Assembly: GCA_900471925.1 (NCBI GenBank)
Contig: UCGV01000006.1
Location: forward strand, 124,001-188,000
Length of the DNA stretch: 64,000 nt
Direction: 5' to 3'
DNA from: Hyphomicrobiales bacterium
GTDB lineage: Bacteria > Pseudomonadota > Alphaproteobacteria > Rhizobiales > Rhizobiaceae
The position numbers were made by a program, and so were the translations under genes. Position 1 is the first letter of the stretch, and every line of letters starts with the position of its first letter. The notes beneath the pieces are model-generated. The model was not told the origin of the DNA and made no database searches. It saw nothing but the letters and a program-made list of their open reading frames with translations. Shown here piece after piece: positions 47,047-56,547 of the stretch.

Positions 47047-50000
47047 CTAAGCGTATCGCCGTAATACGAAATCCCAGACCTGCTCCACTTTGCTGTCCCA
47101 CAACACCTGCGGATAAGGATTTTCAGGCAATTCATTGAGGCGCTGCCTGATCGCGGTCCACACCGCCCCCCGCGTTTCCTGCCCTCGAACCCAGTCTATT
47201 GCGCCGGTCAGCTCGTGCAGCTTCTCCAGCAGCGATCGGGCCACCCGTTTGACCTCTTGTTCCTCTGCCTTGGTAAGCTTTGGTTCCGGCTTAACCAATA
47301 GATCGAAGATCGCTAATTCTTCCTGTGACAGCTCCTCGCGTGCGGCGCGCCGTTCTTCGACATCCATGTCGCGGATGAAGTCCTTCAGCTTCTCGAAGAA
47401 CTGTTCGGCATCGACCGAACCGGCATTGTATTCCGCCACCAGCTTTTCCAGCCGTTCCACCAGATGCTGCCGTGTGGGGTTGTCTTCTGCCAGCTTGCGC
47501 GCCTTGTCCTCTGCCCCCTCGCGCAGCCTTTCGGCGGTGACCTTTGGGCTGACAGCGAAAAGATCAGCCAGCTTGTCGAAATCGATGCCGGACAGGTCCA
47601 CGCGTCCCTCGGCGGTATCGCCTTCGACAATGGGCGTTAGGATCGCGACACCTTCAAGCTTCTCATCGAGCAGTTCGGCAATGCGGGCGGAGATTGCGGA
47701 TATATCGACGGGACCAAGCCTTGCCTTCACCGTGTCTGAGAGCGTGTGAAATACGGCAACCGGCCGGAGATAGGGCGCGGCACGCTCGTCGGGCAGCAGA
47801 GCCTTGTATGCTTTTGTGACAGCAGCCGTCAGGCGCAGGAACTCGCGGCGGCGCTCGTCGGGCGCGATTAGGATTTCAATGGCTTGATTAAGCAGCCGCA
47901 ACCGATCGAAATCGCGAACCGCCATGATCGCGTCTGCGTCAATACCCAATGGTCGAACGAAAGCCCGCACTGAAGCCAGGGCCTGCTCAAGGGCGGCGAC
48001 AAGCGCTCCCTTGTCCCTGATTGGGGTTTCCTCACCCACACCGCTCGCGTAGATGGCAAGCGCCTTCTGGAGGTTCTGGAACACACCGACATAGTCAACG
48101 ATGACACCGGATGTTTTCCCTTCGGCTCGACGGTTGGCGCGGGCGATGGTCTGCATCAGCGTATGGTTCTTCATCGGCTTGTCGAGATAGACCGTGCCGA
48201 TCGTGGGCACGTCGAAACCGGTAATCCACATCGCGCACACGAACACTAACCGCAGCGGATCATTCGAGTCCTTGAACTTGGCCTCAAGGTCTTCCCGCTG
48301 CATGCGTTCGCGGTGCGGCAGGATATCGAGGCCCTTCTTACGCAGATCGTCGATTTCATTCTGGCTCTGGCTGACGACCACCGCCATATCGACTTCGCGC
48401 AACCACATCAGCCGTTCGGCAATCGCCACGCCTTCCGCCTCATGGGCGGTTTTTAGGCGCTCTTCATCCTGCGCGATCAAGCGGGCAATGGCGACCTTGA
48501 CCCTGTTGTGCATGGCAACGGCGGTTGCCTTGTCGATGGCGACGAACATCGCCTTGCCGCGATAGCCGCGCATGGCGAAATGCAGCGCCACGTCCTCGGC
48601 CACCTTGTCCAGCCTGTCTGGCGCGGTAATGAGCGTGTATTGGCGGGCGAACTGCTGGCTGAGTTTCCTTTCCTGCTCCTCGTCCAGCATCGCCTCGTCG
48701 AGCAGCGTGTCCAGCTCTTCCCGTAATTCATCGGCATTGAGCTGCAGCTCCGGCTTTCTCGCCTCGTAGAACAGCGGGACCGTCGCCCCGTCACGCACGG
48801 ACTGGGCGAAATCGTAAATGGAGACGTAATCGCCGAACACTTCGCGCGTTCGGCTTTCCTCGCCCTGGATCAGCGGTGTGCCGGTGAAGCCGATGAAGGA
48901 CGCATTGGGCAGCGCCGCGCGCATATTGGCTGCGAGCTGGTCATACTGGCTGCGATGAGCCTCGTCGGTCATCACGATGATATCAGACCGTTCGGACAAG
49001 ATCGGCATGGGCTCGCGATCCGCCGTGCTGAACTTCTGGATCAGCGTGAACACATAACGTTCGTTGCCCGCCAGAAGCTCTTTCAGATGGGCGCGGCTTC
49101 CCGCCTGCGCCTGATCGATATCCTTGGTGAGCGCCCCGGCGGATGCGAATTGACCGGTGATCTGGTCGTCCAATTCCGTCCGGTCGGTGATGACGACAAA
49201 CGTATAGTTCCCGCCCAGTCGCCGCAGCACCTTTTCGGCGAACATCACCATGGACAGGCTCTTGCCCGATCCCTGCGTGTGCCAGAATACGCCGAGCCTG
49301 CCTTGATTGCGTTCGATGTGGCGAACGGCATCGATGGCGCGATTGACCCCCAGCACCTGATGATATTTGCCGACGACCTTGCGCAGTCCGCCGCGCGCCT
49401 CATCGAAGAGCACGAAGTTCTCAATTAGATCGAGAAAACGGGCGGGCTCGCAAGTCGCACGCAACAGGGTTTCAAGGCTCGGATCGTCGGGCTGGTCTTC
49501 TTCCAGCCGCTTCCACGGCGCGAAGACTTCGTAGGGCGCATGACTGGCCCCCATCACCGCTTCCAGCCCGTTCGACAGGATCACGAAGCCGTTGGCCGGG
49601 AACAGCTGCGGGATGGCGTCGCGGTAATCGCGCAGATTGTCTTCATAGGCATCCGCGAGCGGGCAGGTAGGGTTTTTCCATTCCGCCAGCAGCAGCGGCA
49701 GGCCATTGACAAAACCGATCGTGTCGGGCCGGCGGTGGTGCAGCACGCTGTGGATCCACACTTGGCTGGCGACCAGAAAATCATTGGCGGCTATATCCCG
49801 CCAGTCGATCACCCGCACCAAGAGATCGTCGAACCTGCCGTCATCACGCCGCACCTGCACCGGCACGCCGTTACGGATCTGAGCCAGCACTTCGCGGTTG
49901 GCCGCGACCGGCAGCATGGCCGAACGGTCGCGGGTGATTTCCGCCTCGGCTTGTGTCAGGGCTTCGGCCGGCAGATTCGGGTTCAGCTTTCGCAGCGCAG

Positions 50001-50181
50001 CCTTTAGGTGCGCTGGCAGGAACGCCTGCTGAAAGCTCGTGCGTCCCGTCGGATTCGCCGGCCCCGGCACTTCCCCGTACAGGTCGACATGCTGCCAGCC
50101 GAGCTTCTGAAAAAGGGCAAGGGCCGGTCTCTCGACGCCGTCATCCTCAGGGACAACAAGACCGATGAGTGACGGGACCAT
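47047..50181 (-). CDS. hsdR: Type I restriction enzyme, R subunit
   Basis: A 1044-residue translocating nuclease. The N-terminal PD-(D/E)xK domain has LLLAEWKNP (E167, K169). The SF2 motor shows Walker A TQGSGKS (302-308) and DEAH box at 406-409 (MTDEAHRSQYD), with later helicase motifs such as ITGFDVPTIGTVYLDKP and QTIARANRR. The C-terminal helical part binds the methylase core. It needs HsdM and HsdS to find and cut unmodified DNA. It starts one base after the hsdS stop. Confidence 0.96.
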   Translation of the reverse strand: MVPSLIGLVVPEDDGVERPALALFQKLGWQHVDLYGEVPGPANPTGRTSFQQAFLPAHLKAALRKLNPNLPAEALTQAEAEITRDRSAMLPVAANREVLAQIRNGVPVQVRRDDGRFDDLLVRVIDWRDIAANDFLVASQVWIHSVLHHRRPDTIGFVNGLPLLLAEWKNPTCPLADAYEDNLRDYRDAIPQLFPANGFVILSNGLEAVMGASHAPYEVFAPWKRLEEDQPDDPSLETLLRATCEPARFLDLIENFVLFDEARGGLRKVVGKYHQVLGVNRAIDAVRHIERNQGRLGVFWHTQGSGKSLSMVMFAEKVLRRLGGNYTFVVITDRTELDDQITGQFASAGALTKDIDQAQAGSRAHLKELLAGNERYVFTLIQKFSTADREPMPILSERSDIIVMTDEAHRSQYDQLAANMRAALPNASFIGFTGTPLIQGEESRTREVFGDYVSIYDFAQSVRDGATVPLFYEARKPELQLNADELREELDTLLDEAMLDEEQERKLSQQFARQYTLITAPDRLDKVAEDVALHFAMRGYRGKAMFVAIDKATAVAMHNRVKVAIARLIAQDEERLKTAHEAEGVAIAERLMWLREVDMAVVVSQSQNEIDDLRKKGLDILPHRERMQREDLEAKFKDSNDPLRLVFVCAMWITGFDVPTIGTVYLDKPMKNHTLMQTIARANRRAEGKTSGVIVDYVGVFQNLQKALAIYASGVGEETPIRDKGALVAALEQALASVRAFVRPLGIDADAIMAVRDFDRLRLLNQAIEILIAPDERRREFLRLTAAVTKAYKALLPDERAAPYLRPVAVFHTLSDTVKARLGPVDISAISARIAELLDEKLEGVAILTPIVEGDTAEGRVDLSGIDFDKLADLFAVSPKVTAERLREGAEDKARKLAEDNPTRQHLVERLEKLVAEYNAGSVDAEQFFEKLKDFIRDMDVEERRAAREELSQEELAIFDLLVKPEPKLTKAEEQEVKRVARSLLEKLHELTGAIDWVRGQETRGAVWTAIRQRLNELPENPYPQVLWDSKVEQVWDFVLRRYA

Positions 50182-50182
50182 G

Positions 50183-51418
50183 TCAGGCTGCCTTTTCCAG
50201 TTCGCGTTCGGCTTGGGTAAGGGAAAGCTGGCCGGAGATCAGGCGCGGGAGCAGGAGATCACGGGAGACAGCAAGTTTCGCATTCGTAGTTCCCAAAACG
50301 CCAACCAACTCCAGCATTGGCCACACCGCCGCCTCAAACCGGGAAAGCAGATCAAGTGGTGGGATCGGTATCTCAAAAGACGCTAAGCTCTCGGTTCGGG
50401 CGCGCTGACGACCAGAAGCCCCCGACATCGAAGAGCGCGCGTTTTCGCGAAATGACGACTGGCGCGCAAGGCAATAAGTGTATGCTGGGCCTGCAGCTTC
50501 ACCGCGCATAACGATAAATTCGGTTGACCCAAAGCCGATGCCATCATGCCCGGGCAACTGTCGCACCAATCCTGTCTTGCCGTTTTCCAGGCACGGAGTG
50601 ATCCGGGCAAAGAGGGTGTCCCCATTGCGGAATTTAGAACCGGAATTGCCTTCTCGCTCGTCCGGTGACGAAATCAGAGAAGTGATGGTGTCGAGGTGCC
50701 CCATCGATATGAATGGTTTTAATCCATCTTTCGGCACGACAGTTTTCGGATCGAAAGCTATCAGGTCGGCCGCGACACCCCAAGTCCAGCCTTCGGGCAG
50801 CGGACCATGGGGGGTGTTGAGGACCGGTACTGTTTCATGGCCCGCAAATCGGAAGCGGACGAACCATTCTTCGAATAGACGCTGCGCTATCTGCTCTAGC
50901 ACTGCAACCCGCCGCTGATTAACGTCGATGAGGTCATCATAAGCGCCAAGAACTGACGCGATTTGGCGCTGGGTGGGTAAATCAGGTGCAGGAACTGGCG
51001 TTTTAGAAATAATCTGAGCATCCGCGCGCTGCCTTCCGGACGCTCCTGACATGCTGCCGATAGCCGGCCCCCTCACGACATCTGTCATAGCGAGATAATA
51101 GACGTAGGCTGGATCGGCGATGCCAGCCTTTGCACGAAGGACGATGAACTCTGTCGATCCAAAGCCGAGTTGAGCGCCAGGAGCGTACTGGGCAATTTTA
51201 CCGTTTTCCAGGCACGGCGTGATCCGGGCAAAGAGGGTATCCCCCCCCTGGAACCGAGCGCCGCCAGCGGCTGGCCGCAGTTGCTTTGAGTAGGCGTATC
51301 GCTGGCCCACTGTAATGTCTTCCATCGCAACAAAGGGATAAGATGTGTCTCTCGCCAGCGTCGTCTTCGGATTGATATCGGCCAGTTCACCGAGGGGGCG
51401 CAAAGGAAATTCGCTCAA
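50183..51418 (-). CDS. hsdS: Type I restriction enzyme, specificity subunit
   Basis: A 411-residue specificity protein with two target-recognition domains (about 1-160 and 215-370), each followed by a conserved helical spacer (QIASVLGAYDDLIDVNQRR; LSRFEAAVWPMLELV). Both halves share GDTLFARITPCLENGK, GFGSTEFIV and SMSGASGRQR. The likely start is TTG at 51418, which overlaps the hsdM stop (TTGA); the frame is open further upstream inside hsdM. It decides the bipartite sequence that is methylated and protected. Confidence 0.92.
   Translation of the reverse strand: MSEFPLRPLGELADINPKTTLARDTSYPFVAMEDITVGQRYAYSKQLRPAAGGARFQGGDTLFARITPCLENGKIAQYAPGAQLGFGSTEFIVLRAKAGIADPAYVYYLAMTDVVRGPAIGSMSGASGRQRADAQIISKTPVPAPDLPTQRQIASVLGAYDDLIDVNQRRVAVLEQIAQRLFEEWFVRFRFAGHETVPVLNTPHGPLPEGWTWGVAADLIAFDPKTVVPKDGLKPFISMGHLDTITSLISSPDEREGNSGSKFRNGDTLFARITPCLENGKTGLVRQLPGHDGIGFGSTEFIVMRGEAAGPAYTYCLARQSSFRENARSSMSGASGRQRARTESLASFEIPIPPLDLLSRFEAAVWPMLELVGVLGTTNAKLAVSRDLLLPRLISGQLSLTQAERELEKAA
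50580..51243. repeat. Pair of near-identical direct repeats inside hsdS
   Basis: About 43 bases starting CCGTTTTCCAGGCACGG at 50580-50623 recur at 51201-51243 with two or three mismatches. They encode the same TLFARITPCLENGK block in the two recognition domains. Recombination between them, or with another hsdS, could swap or delete a domain. Confidence 0.75.
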
Positions 51419-52983
51419 GCTAACATCCCACCCACATTCGCCCCGATCATGTCCTGCAGCCGCGCCGCCTGGGCATTCAGCCCTTCCAACTCCTCGTGCA
51501 GGGCTTCTAGCCGTTCGCGGAAATCCTCGTCTTCTACCTGCTCGCCCGGCGCGACACCGACATAACGGCCTGGGTTTAGGCTCCAATCCTGCTCAGAAAT
51601 CGCCGCGCGCGTCGCGACTTTGCAAAGGCCGAGCACATCTTTGTACCCATCGCCACCAAAGGTCTCGTTCATCTTCGGACCACTGCCCGCTTCCAGTTCT
51701 ATTTCTTCGCCGCGCCACAGCCGCACGATATTGCCAATGAACTCGATCTGGTCCGGGTTGAAATCACGCTGGGCGCGGTTCACCTGACGAAAGATGTGCC
51801 GCGCGTCGATGAACAGCACCTCGTCGGCCCGCTGGCCCTTCCTCTTGCCCTTATCAAAGAACCAGAGCGTCACCGGCAGCGTAACGGTGAAGAACATGTT
51901 CGGCGAGGTGCTGACAATCACATCCACAGCGCCAGTTTCGATCAGCTTGCGGCGCATCTCACGTTCCGATCCGCCCGCATCGGATGCGGAATTGGCCATG
52001 ACGAAGCCGGCGCGCCCCTTCTCGTTGAGCGCGGCGTTGAACAGGCCGATCCACAGGTAGTTCGCGTTATTGACCGTGGGGACGCCGAGCGAGAAGCGCG
52101 CATCGACACGGCCTGCCTCGTTTACCAGCCGGGAACGATCGACCTCCGACTGGTTGAACGGCGGGTTTGCCATCACGAAATCGAACTTGCCGACCATTGC
52201 GTGCGGGTCTTCATAGTAACTGTTGGCAACGCGCACGTCGCCGGACACCCCGTGAACCGCGAGATTGAGACGGCAGAGCTTCTGCGTGTCCTCCATCTTC
52301 TCGGCCCCGTAGATGCTGATTTCGCGGCTCGGGTTCTTGTGGTGCCGCTTCACGAACTCGGCGGAATGCACGAACATGCCGCCGGAACCGCAGGCCGGGT
52401 CGAATATCTTGCCGTGATAGGGTTCGATCACCTCGACGATCAGCTTCACAATGGACGATGGCGTGAAATATTCCCCGCCCTTCTGCATGAAGGCTGAGGC
52501 GAACTCGCCCATGAAATATTCGAAGATCAGGCCATAGGCGTCGCCTTCGATCTTGAGCGGAGACAGCAGGCGCAAGACTTCCCGCAACACGCTGTTGGGC
52601 AGCGCGCCGTAACCCCGCGGCAGGACGCCGGCGAGATCGGGGTTGTGTTCGGTAATGGCCTCCATCGCCGCATTCAGCGCCTCGGCGAGATTTTCCGTTT
52701 CCGGCAAGCCCAGCAGGTAGGAGAAGCGGGCATGATCCGGCAGGAATACTGCGCCGTGTCCGTGATAATCCTGGGGCGTCGGCTTCAGACGCCCGGTGAA
52801 GGTTTTGGACAGTTCGGCGTGAACGAGATCGAACCGGGCCTCCATCTGCCGCAGCGCGATCAAGGCAAGGACCGGCTGAGCGTATTGGTCGGGACGCAGC
52901 GCGGTATTGGTCCAGAGTTGCTCGGCGGTTCTAAATAGACGTCGGGAAAGGTCTTGAAGGTCAACTGACAACGATGTCCCCAT
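51415..52983 (-). CDS. hsdM: Type I restriction enzyme, methylase subunit
   Basis: A 522-residue N6-adenine methylase. SAM-binding motif I is DPACGSGGM (195-203), preceded by GEYFTPSSIVKLIVE; the catalytic motif IV is NPPF (273-276). The N-terminal helical domain contacts HsdS. With HsdS it methylates host sites, and with HsdR it forms the restriction complex. First gene of the hsdM-hsdS-hsdR operon. Confidence 0.96.
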   Translation of the reverse strand: MGTSLSVDLQDLSRRLFRTAEQLWTNTALRPDQYAQPVLALIALRQMEARFDLVHAELSKTFTGRLKPTPQDYHGHGAVFLPDHARFSYLLGLPETENLAEALNAAMEAITEHNPDLAGVLPRGYGALPNSVLREVLRLLSPLKIEGDAYGLIFEYFMGEFASAFMQKGGEYFTPSSIVKLIVEVIEPYHGKIFDPACGSGGMFVHSAEFVKRHHKNPSREISIYGAEKMEDTQKLCRLNLAVHGVSGDVRVANSYYEDPHAMVGKFDFVMANPPFNQSEVDRSRLVNEAGRVDARFSLGVPTVNNANYLWIGLFNAALNEKGRAGFVMANSASDAGGSEREMRRKLIETGAVDVIVSTSPNMFFTVTLPVTLWFFDKGKRKGQRADEVLFIDARHIFRQVNRAQRDFNPDQIEFIGNIVRLWRGEEIELEAGSGPKMNETFGGDGYKDVLGLCKVATRAAISEQDWSLNPGRYVGVAPGEQVEDEDFRERLEALHEELEGLNAQAARLQDMIGANVGGMLA

Positions 52984-53211
52984 AGTGAATACCAGATAAA
53001 AGCGAGATCATTACGACGATTTGGAAAAAGCTGTCGATGGAAATATGGCGCAACCACTAGAGCGGCACCAATATCGCGATAAGCTTTTGCCATATGCTTA
53101 CCACGATAGTAGCTGTGTCTCGCTAATAGGTTGTTGATAACGCTCCGCTTGTCTTGCTTAGATGCACTCCTCGTCCGAAAGTTCACGAGATCAGTGACTT
53201 AGTGGGGTTGT

Positions 53212-54204
53212 ATGGGGGAACCGCTTCGCCATCATTTTCTTCCTGTCTTCTACCTAAAGCGGTGGGCTGGCGCAGACGGACGCCTTGTTGAATTCAGCAA
53301 ACCGTACAGAGGCGTCGTAAAGCCTCGCCGCGTTCATCCCAAAGGAACGGGATATGTGGACCGCCTATATGCAGTCGAGGGCCTGCCAGACGATGTCGCG
53401 CAGGAAATGGAGCGAGATTTCCTATCACCTGTAGATAGCAGGGCAGCAGATGCCCTCGCGGATATGTTGAAGGGTCACAAGTTATCAGTCCCACAAAGGG
53501 CGGCGTGGACCATATTCGTCGCTACGCTGCTTCTCCGCATGCCTCAAGATATGGTAAAATTCCGGTCTATCGCAGAGGAGATCAACGCCGGTCTGATGCC
53601 CGCATTTGAAGCACTGTATGAAGCAATTGGGCCGGGCCTCGGTGCCCCGCCTGTAGAAGTGTTTCGAGAAATGGCAGCCCGCAAGGCAGCGTTAACAACA
53701 ATAGCGAACCTGCGAAAATTCATGTCGCACGAAAAGCTGTTAGTTGGTTTAGGTGAGATGACTTGGCAAATATTGAAGACCGATAGCGCCAAGCACGAGC
53801 TTCTTTGCTCGGACAGACCTGTCGTCCATACTGATGGGCTTGGACATGAGCAGGCGCATTTGGTGCTGCCAGTTGGGCCCCGGCATATCTTTCTTGCCAC
53901 GCAGACCCCAACCTTTGGCGATCAATTGGCGAGTGTTGGAGTTAGCAGACTGGTGGAAGCGACAAACGCCCAGATTGTTGGAGCAGCCCATCGCCTTGTC
54001 TACGGTCGTTCGGACAGTCAGTTGCGGTACGTTCAAAATCGGATGGGGACGACGCGAGCGACTTCGGTCATCGAGCGCCTAGTGCAGATGGCGCGGGAGA
54101 ACGGTTGGGGAGTGGAGGCCGGCGCTGTTTCAACTGCTCAAGCTCATTTGGCGGACGCCTTAGGAGACGAATGGCCATTCTCGTTGGTGGAGGCAGATGA
54201 CTGA
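53212..54204 (+). CDS. DUF4238 family protein
   Basis: A 330-residue protein. The N-terminal RHHFLPVFYLKRWA (6-19) is the DUF4238 hallmark, followed by FSKPYRG and later ELLCSDRPVVHTDG and LVLPVGPRHIFLAT, all in family order. No biochemical role is established for the family. It is divergent from hsdM and its end overlaps the start of the HEPN-like gene by eight bases, so the two are translationally coupled and may work as a pair. Confidence 0.82.
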   Translation: MGEPLRHHFLPVFYLKRWAGADGRLVEFSKPYRGVVKPRRVHPKGTGYVDRLYAVEGLPDDVAQEMERDFLSPVDSRAADALADMLKGHKLSVPQRAAWTIFVATLLLRMPQDMVKFRSIAEEINAGLMPAFEALYEAIGPGLGAPPVEVFREMAARKAALTTIANLRKFMSHEKLLVGLGEMTWQILKTDSAKHELLCSDRPVVHTDGLGHEQAHLVLPVGPRHIFLATQTPTFGDQLASVGVSRLVEATNAQIVGAAHRLVYGRSDSQLRYVQNRMGTTRATSVIERLVQMARENGWGVEAGAVSTAQAHLADALGDEWPFSLVEADD

Positions 54205-55366
54205 CACTGTTCAACAAGGAAGACTGACCGTACTTCCTTGGGTTCATTTGCCCCATTCTGTGCGAATTGGCTCTCTCGTCTTCACCCCAGTCGAAATCGA
54301 GCGCATCGCGTCAGTAGTCGGGGAAGATATGGCTCCCTCTGTTGCGACCATTCTCCGCACACACGTGGATCAACGAGGCCAGCCAATTACCGCCTGCACA
54401 CTTGTGTTGAAGGCGGGCTCGAAAAACCGATGGGACGTCTCCCGCCGAAGCTGGCCGACTGTTCACAAAGCGAGCGCGGCATTGGCAATGGCCTGTCTGG
54501 CAGAGCAAGAATTTATGCGGGGTCATTTCGCGGCTCACCTGAATGCGACGATGTTTAGGCCAGTGAGCTTTGCTGTATCTTCGCAACACGATCACATGGC
54601 GCTTTCCTACCCACGTCGCGGCGGGTCGCTGCTAGCGGGCGGGCTTCGGGCTGCCGACGTAAAATTTCAGCAGCCATACCAAATCGAAGGCACCCGATGC
54701 GACGTTGTAAACCGTCGCCTCGCAAGTGGTTTGCTCAAGGCCTTTCGTTCACCTTCTTTGCCATATCTGTCTGAGGCAATCGAAATTTTCCTCCTTGGCC
54801 ATGCCGAAACCCCCGATCTTGACAGCCAAACGTGCGTAACGCTTTCCGCGATCGCCTTCGAAAAGCTGCTGAATGTCGAAAGCAAAGGACAGACGTCGCT
54901 GGCAGTTAGCGAGAAGCTTGCTACCCTTTGGTCTGGCTTTCCAAGTATCAACATGAGAGATGCGCGCCGCGTCAAAGCGGACCCCAACAAACACGCAAGT
55001 GTGCAGCAAGATTGGCCCATCCGTCAAAAGTGGGTCAAAGAACTTTACGAAACTCGAAGCGCGTTTAGTCACAGGGGCAGCTTGCCCGACCGTTCGTCGA
55101 ATTGGAAACTGTGGCAGCATATGGTGATCGCCGCCTTTGCATTCGGTCATTCGCTGAAGCTCATTTTGGAGGCGAAAGGCTTCTATCAATTAACTGACAC
55201 CGACAAATCCGACTGCGGTGTATTCGACAGATTGCTCGACAGTGATTGGGGTTCGGGAGACGCTAAACCGCCAGAATGGTCATCGATTATTTCGAGGGAA
55301 CGTTTTTCCAATAAGTTTGACACCGACTGGAAAGAATTCCTCGGTCGCAGTCAGCATCAGCAGTAA
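54197..55366 (+). CDS. HEPN-like protein of unknown function
   Basis: A 389-residue protein. The C-terminal half is helical, and ETRSAFSHRG (R287...H292) has the R-x4-H pattern of HEPN RNases, in a context like the Apea-type HEPN domains (LSAIAFEKLLN..., KWVKELYETRSAFSHRG). The N-terminal half (1-180) is not recognised. HEPN proteins often cut RNA in defence or toxin systems. The overlap with the DUF4238 gene and the place in a defence-rich island point that way, but this is inference. Confidence 0.6.
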   Translation: MTDTVQQGRLTVLPWVHLPHSVRIGSLVFTPVEIERIASVVGEDMAPSVATILRTHVDQRGQPITACTLVLKAGSKNRWDVSRRSWPTVHKASAALAMACLAEQEFMRGHFAAHLNATMFRPVSFAVSSQHDHMALSYPRRGGSLLAGGLRAADVKFQQPYQIEGTRCDVVNRRLASGLLKAFRSPSLPYLSEAIEIFLLGHAETPDLDSQTCVTLSAIAFEKLLNVESKGQTSLAVSEKLATLWSGFPSINMRDARRVKADPNKHASVQQDWPIRQKWVKELYETRSAFSHRGSLPDRSSNWKLWQHMVIAAFAFGHSLKLILEAKGFYQLTDTDKSDCGVFDRLLDSDWGSGDAKPPEWSSIISRERFSNKFDTDWKEFLGRSQHQQ

Positions 55367-55490
55367 ATTGTTATCTCTACTAAACCACCGACAAAATCGA
55401 TCGAACAAGGGGCTGGCAGGCCCGCCTCAAGCGATGAATGGCGAGTTTAAACGGGCCTAGGGGGTGTTAGGATTGGTGAGCGAGGCAAGG

Positions 55491-56288
55491 TCAAGGCGCT
55501 CTTTTTGCAGTACTGAGCGCGGCATGAAGTCTTTTCCGGATTTCTCCAAAATTCGTAATCTCAAATTGATGACAAATTGCGTCAGATGCCAGAAGAAGGA
55601 AGTCGCATGCTGTGAGTAAGGTGTCGCCCACCTCGTCCAGCTCTGGGGCGTATTCAATTTCTCGGACGTCTCCGTTGCTATCGGCTATCAGATACGCGTC
55701 CACGGCGCCTACTCCAGAGTGGACTGATCGGCTGAGGAGGGAATAGACCGAGACATATAGGTCGTGAAGGCCGGCCTGTCTGCTTAAGAGCGAGGTTGTC
55801 ACCTTGTTTGCCACGCCGGCGTTCTGCGCTTCCCTCGACAATTGAGCGAATTGCTCATCGGTGACGGCATCCCGAAGGGGCTTCAAGATTGCATAATCGT
55901 ATTTTTGCGCCTTCTTGATGAGATCCAGCCGCTCCCGCAAATCGTCGTTCACAAACGCACGAAAGTTCGCTTCGTCGGCGGTGACAGCGCCGAGGGCAAA
56001 CACCGCTTCGAGTTCCGCTCGAATTGCCACTTTGCCTGACGCGACCATGCCTTTACTAAGCAACAACATGCCGGCTTGGAAGTGCTGAAGTACGCGCAGG
56101 AAGAGCGCGGCCGCCAGCATTCCTTGACCGTCCTTGTTGCGAATGTCAGCTTCGTTAAAGATCAACGAGTGGCACTCACGATTTACTTCGCGCGCGAGCG
56201 TGAAGATTTCGTCGTGGCTGCTAGAAATCTGCCTTTCCCAGTACTGGGGTTCGGCGAAAAAGCCGTCTAAACCCGCATCTGGTTCCAT
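55491..56288 (-). CDS. DUF5677 family protein
   Basis: A 265-residue, largely helical protein. The blocks LRVLQHFQAGMLLLSKGMVASGKVAIRAELEAVFALGAV and LYVSVYSLLSRSVHSGVGAVDAYL are typical of DUF5677 as I recall it. The family is found scattered in accessory regions and its function is not known. The ATG at 56288 has GGAGGAG upstream, so the gene is well started. It is divergent from the HNH gene over a 259-base gap. Confidence 0.75.
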   Translation of the reverse strand: MEPDAGLDGFFAEPQYWERQISSSHDEIFTLAREVNRECHSLIFNEADIRNKDGQGMLAAALFLRVLQHFQAGMLLLSKGMVASGKVAIRAELEAVFALGAVTADEANFRAFVNDDLRERLDLIKKAQKYDYAILKPLRDAVTDEQFAQLSREAQNAGVANKVTTSLLSRQAGLHDLYVSVYSLLSRSVHSGVGAVDAYLIADSNGDVREIEYAPELDEVGDTLLTACDFLLLASDAICHQFEITNFGEIRKRLHAALSTAKRAP

Positions 56289-56547
56289 TTATCTCCTCCA
56301 TGGTAAAATCGGTATGGCGCGAGCGGGCAGGTCTGTTCGCGTTTTGTCTAATCGAAAAGGTAACAAAGCCTCAAGCTTTCGGTCGGCATAACAAGGATAT
56401 GCGCACATTGATCGATCGCATAGCTATCAGCGATCATTCGGTGGATTGAGAGGGCGACGTTCCGGCAGTGGAACGACACCTTAAGACTTGGAGATGGCAA
56501 TTCCGGCGCACTGAGCCGGAGACAAAGTGCTTATAGAGGAACGGGTT

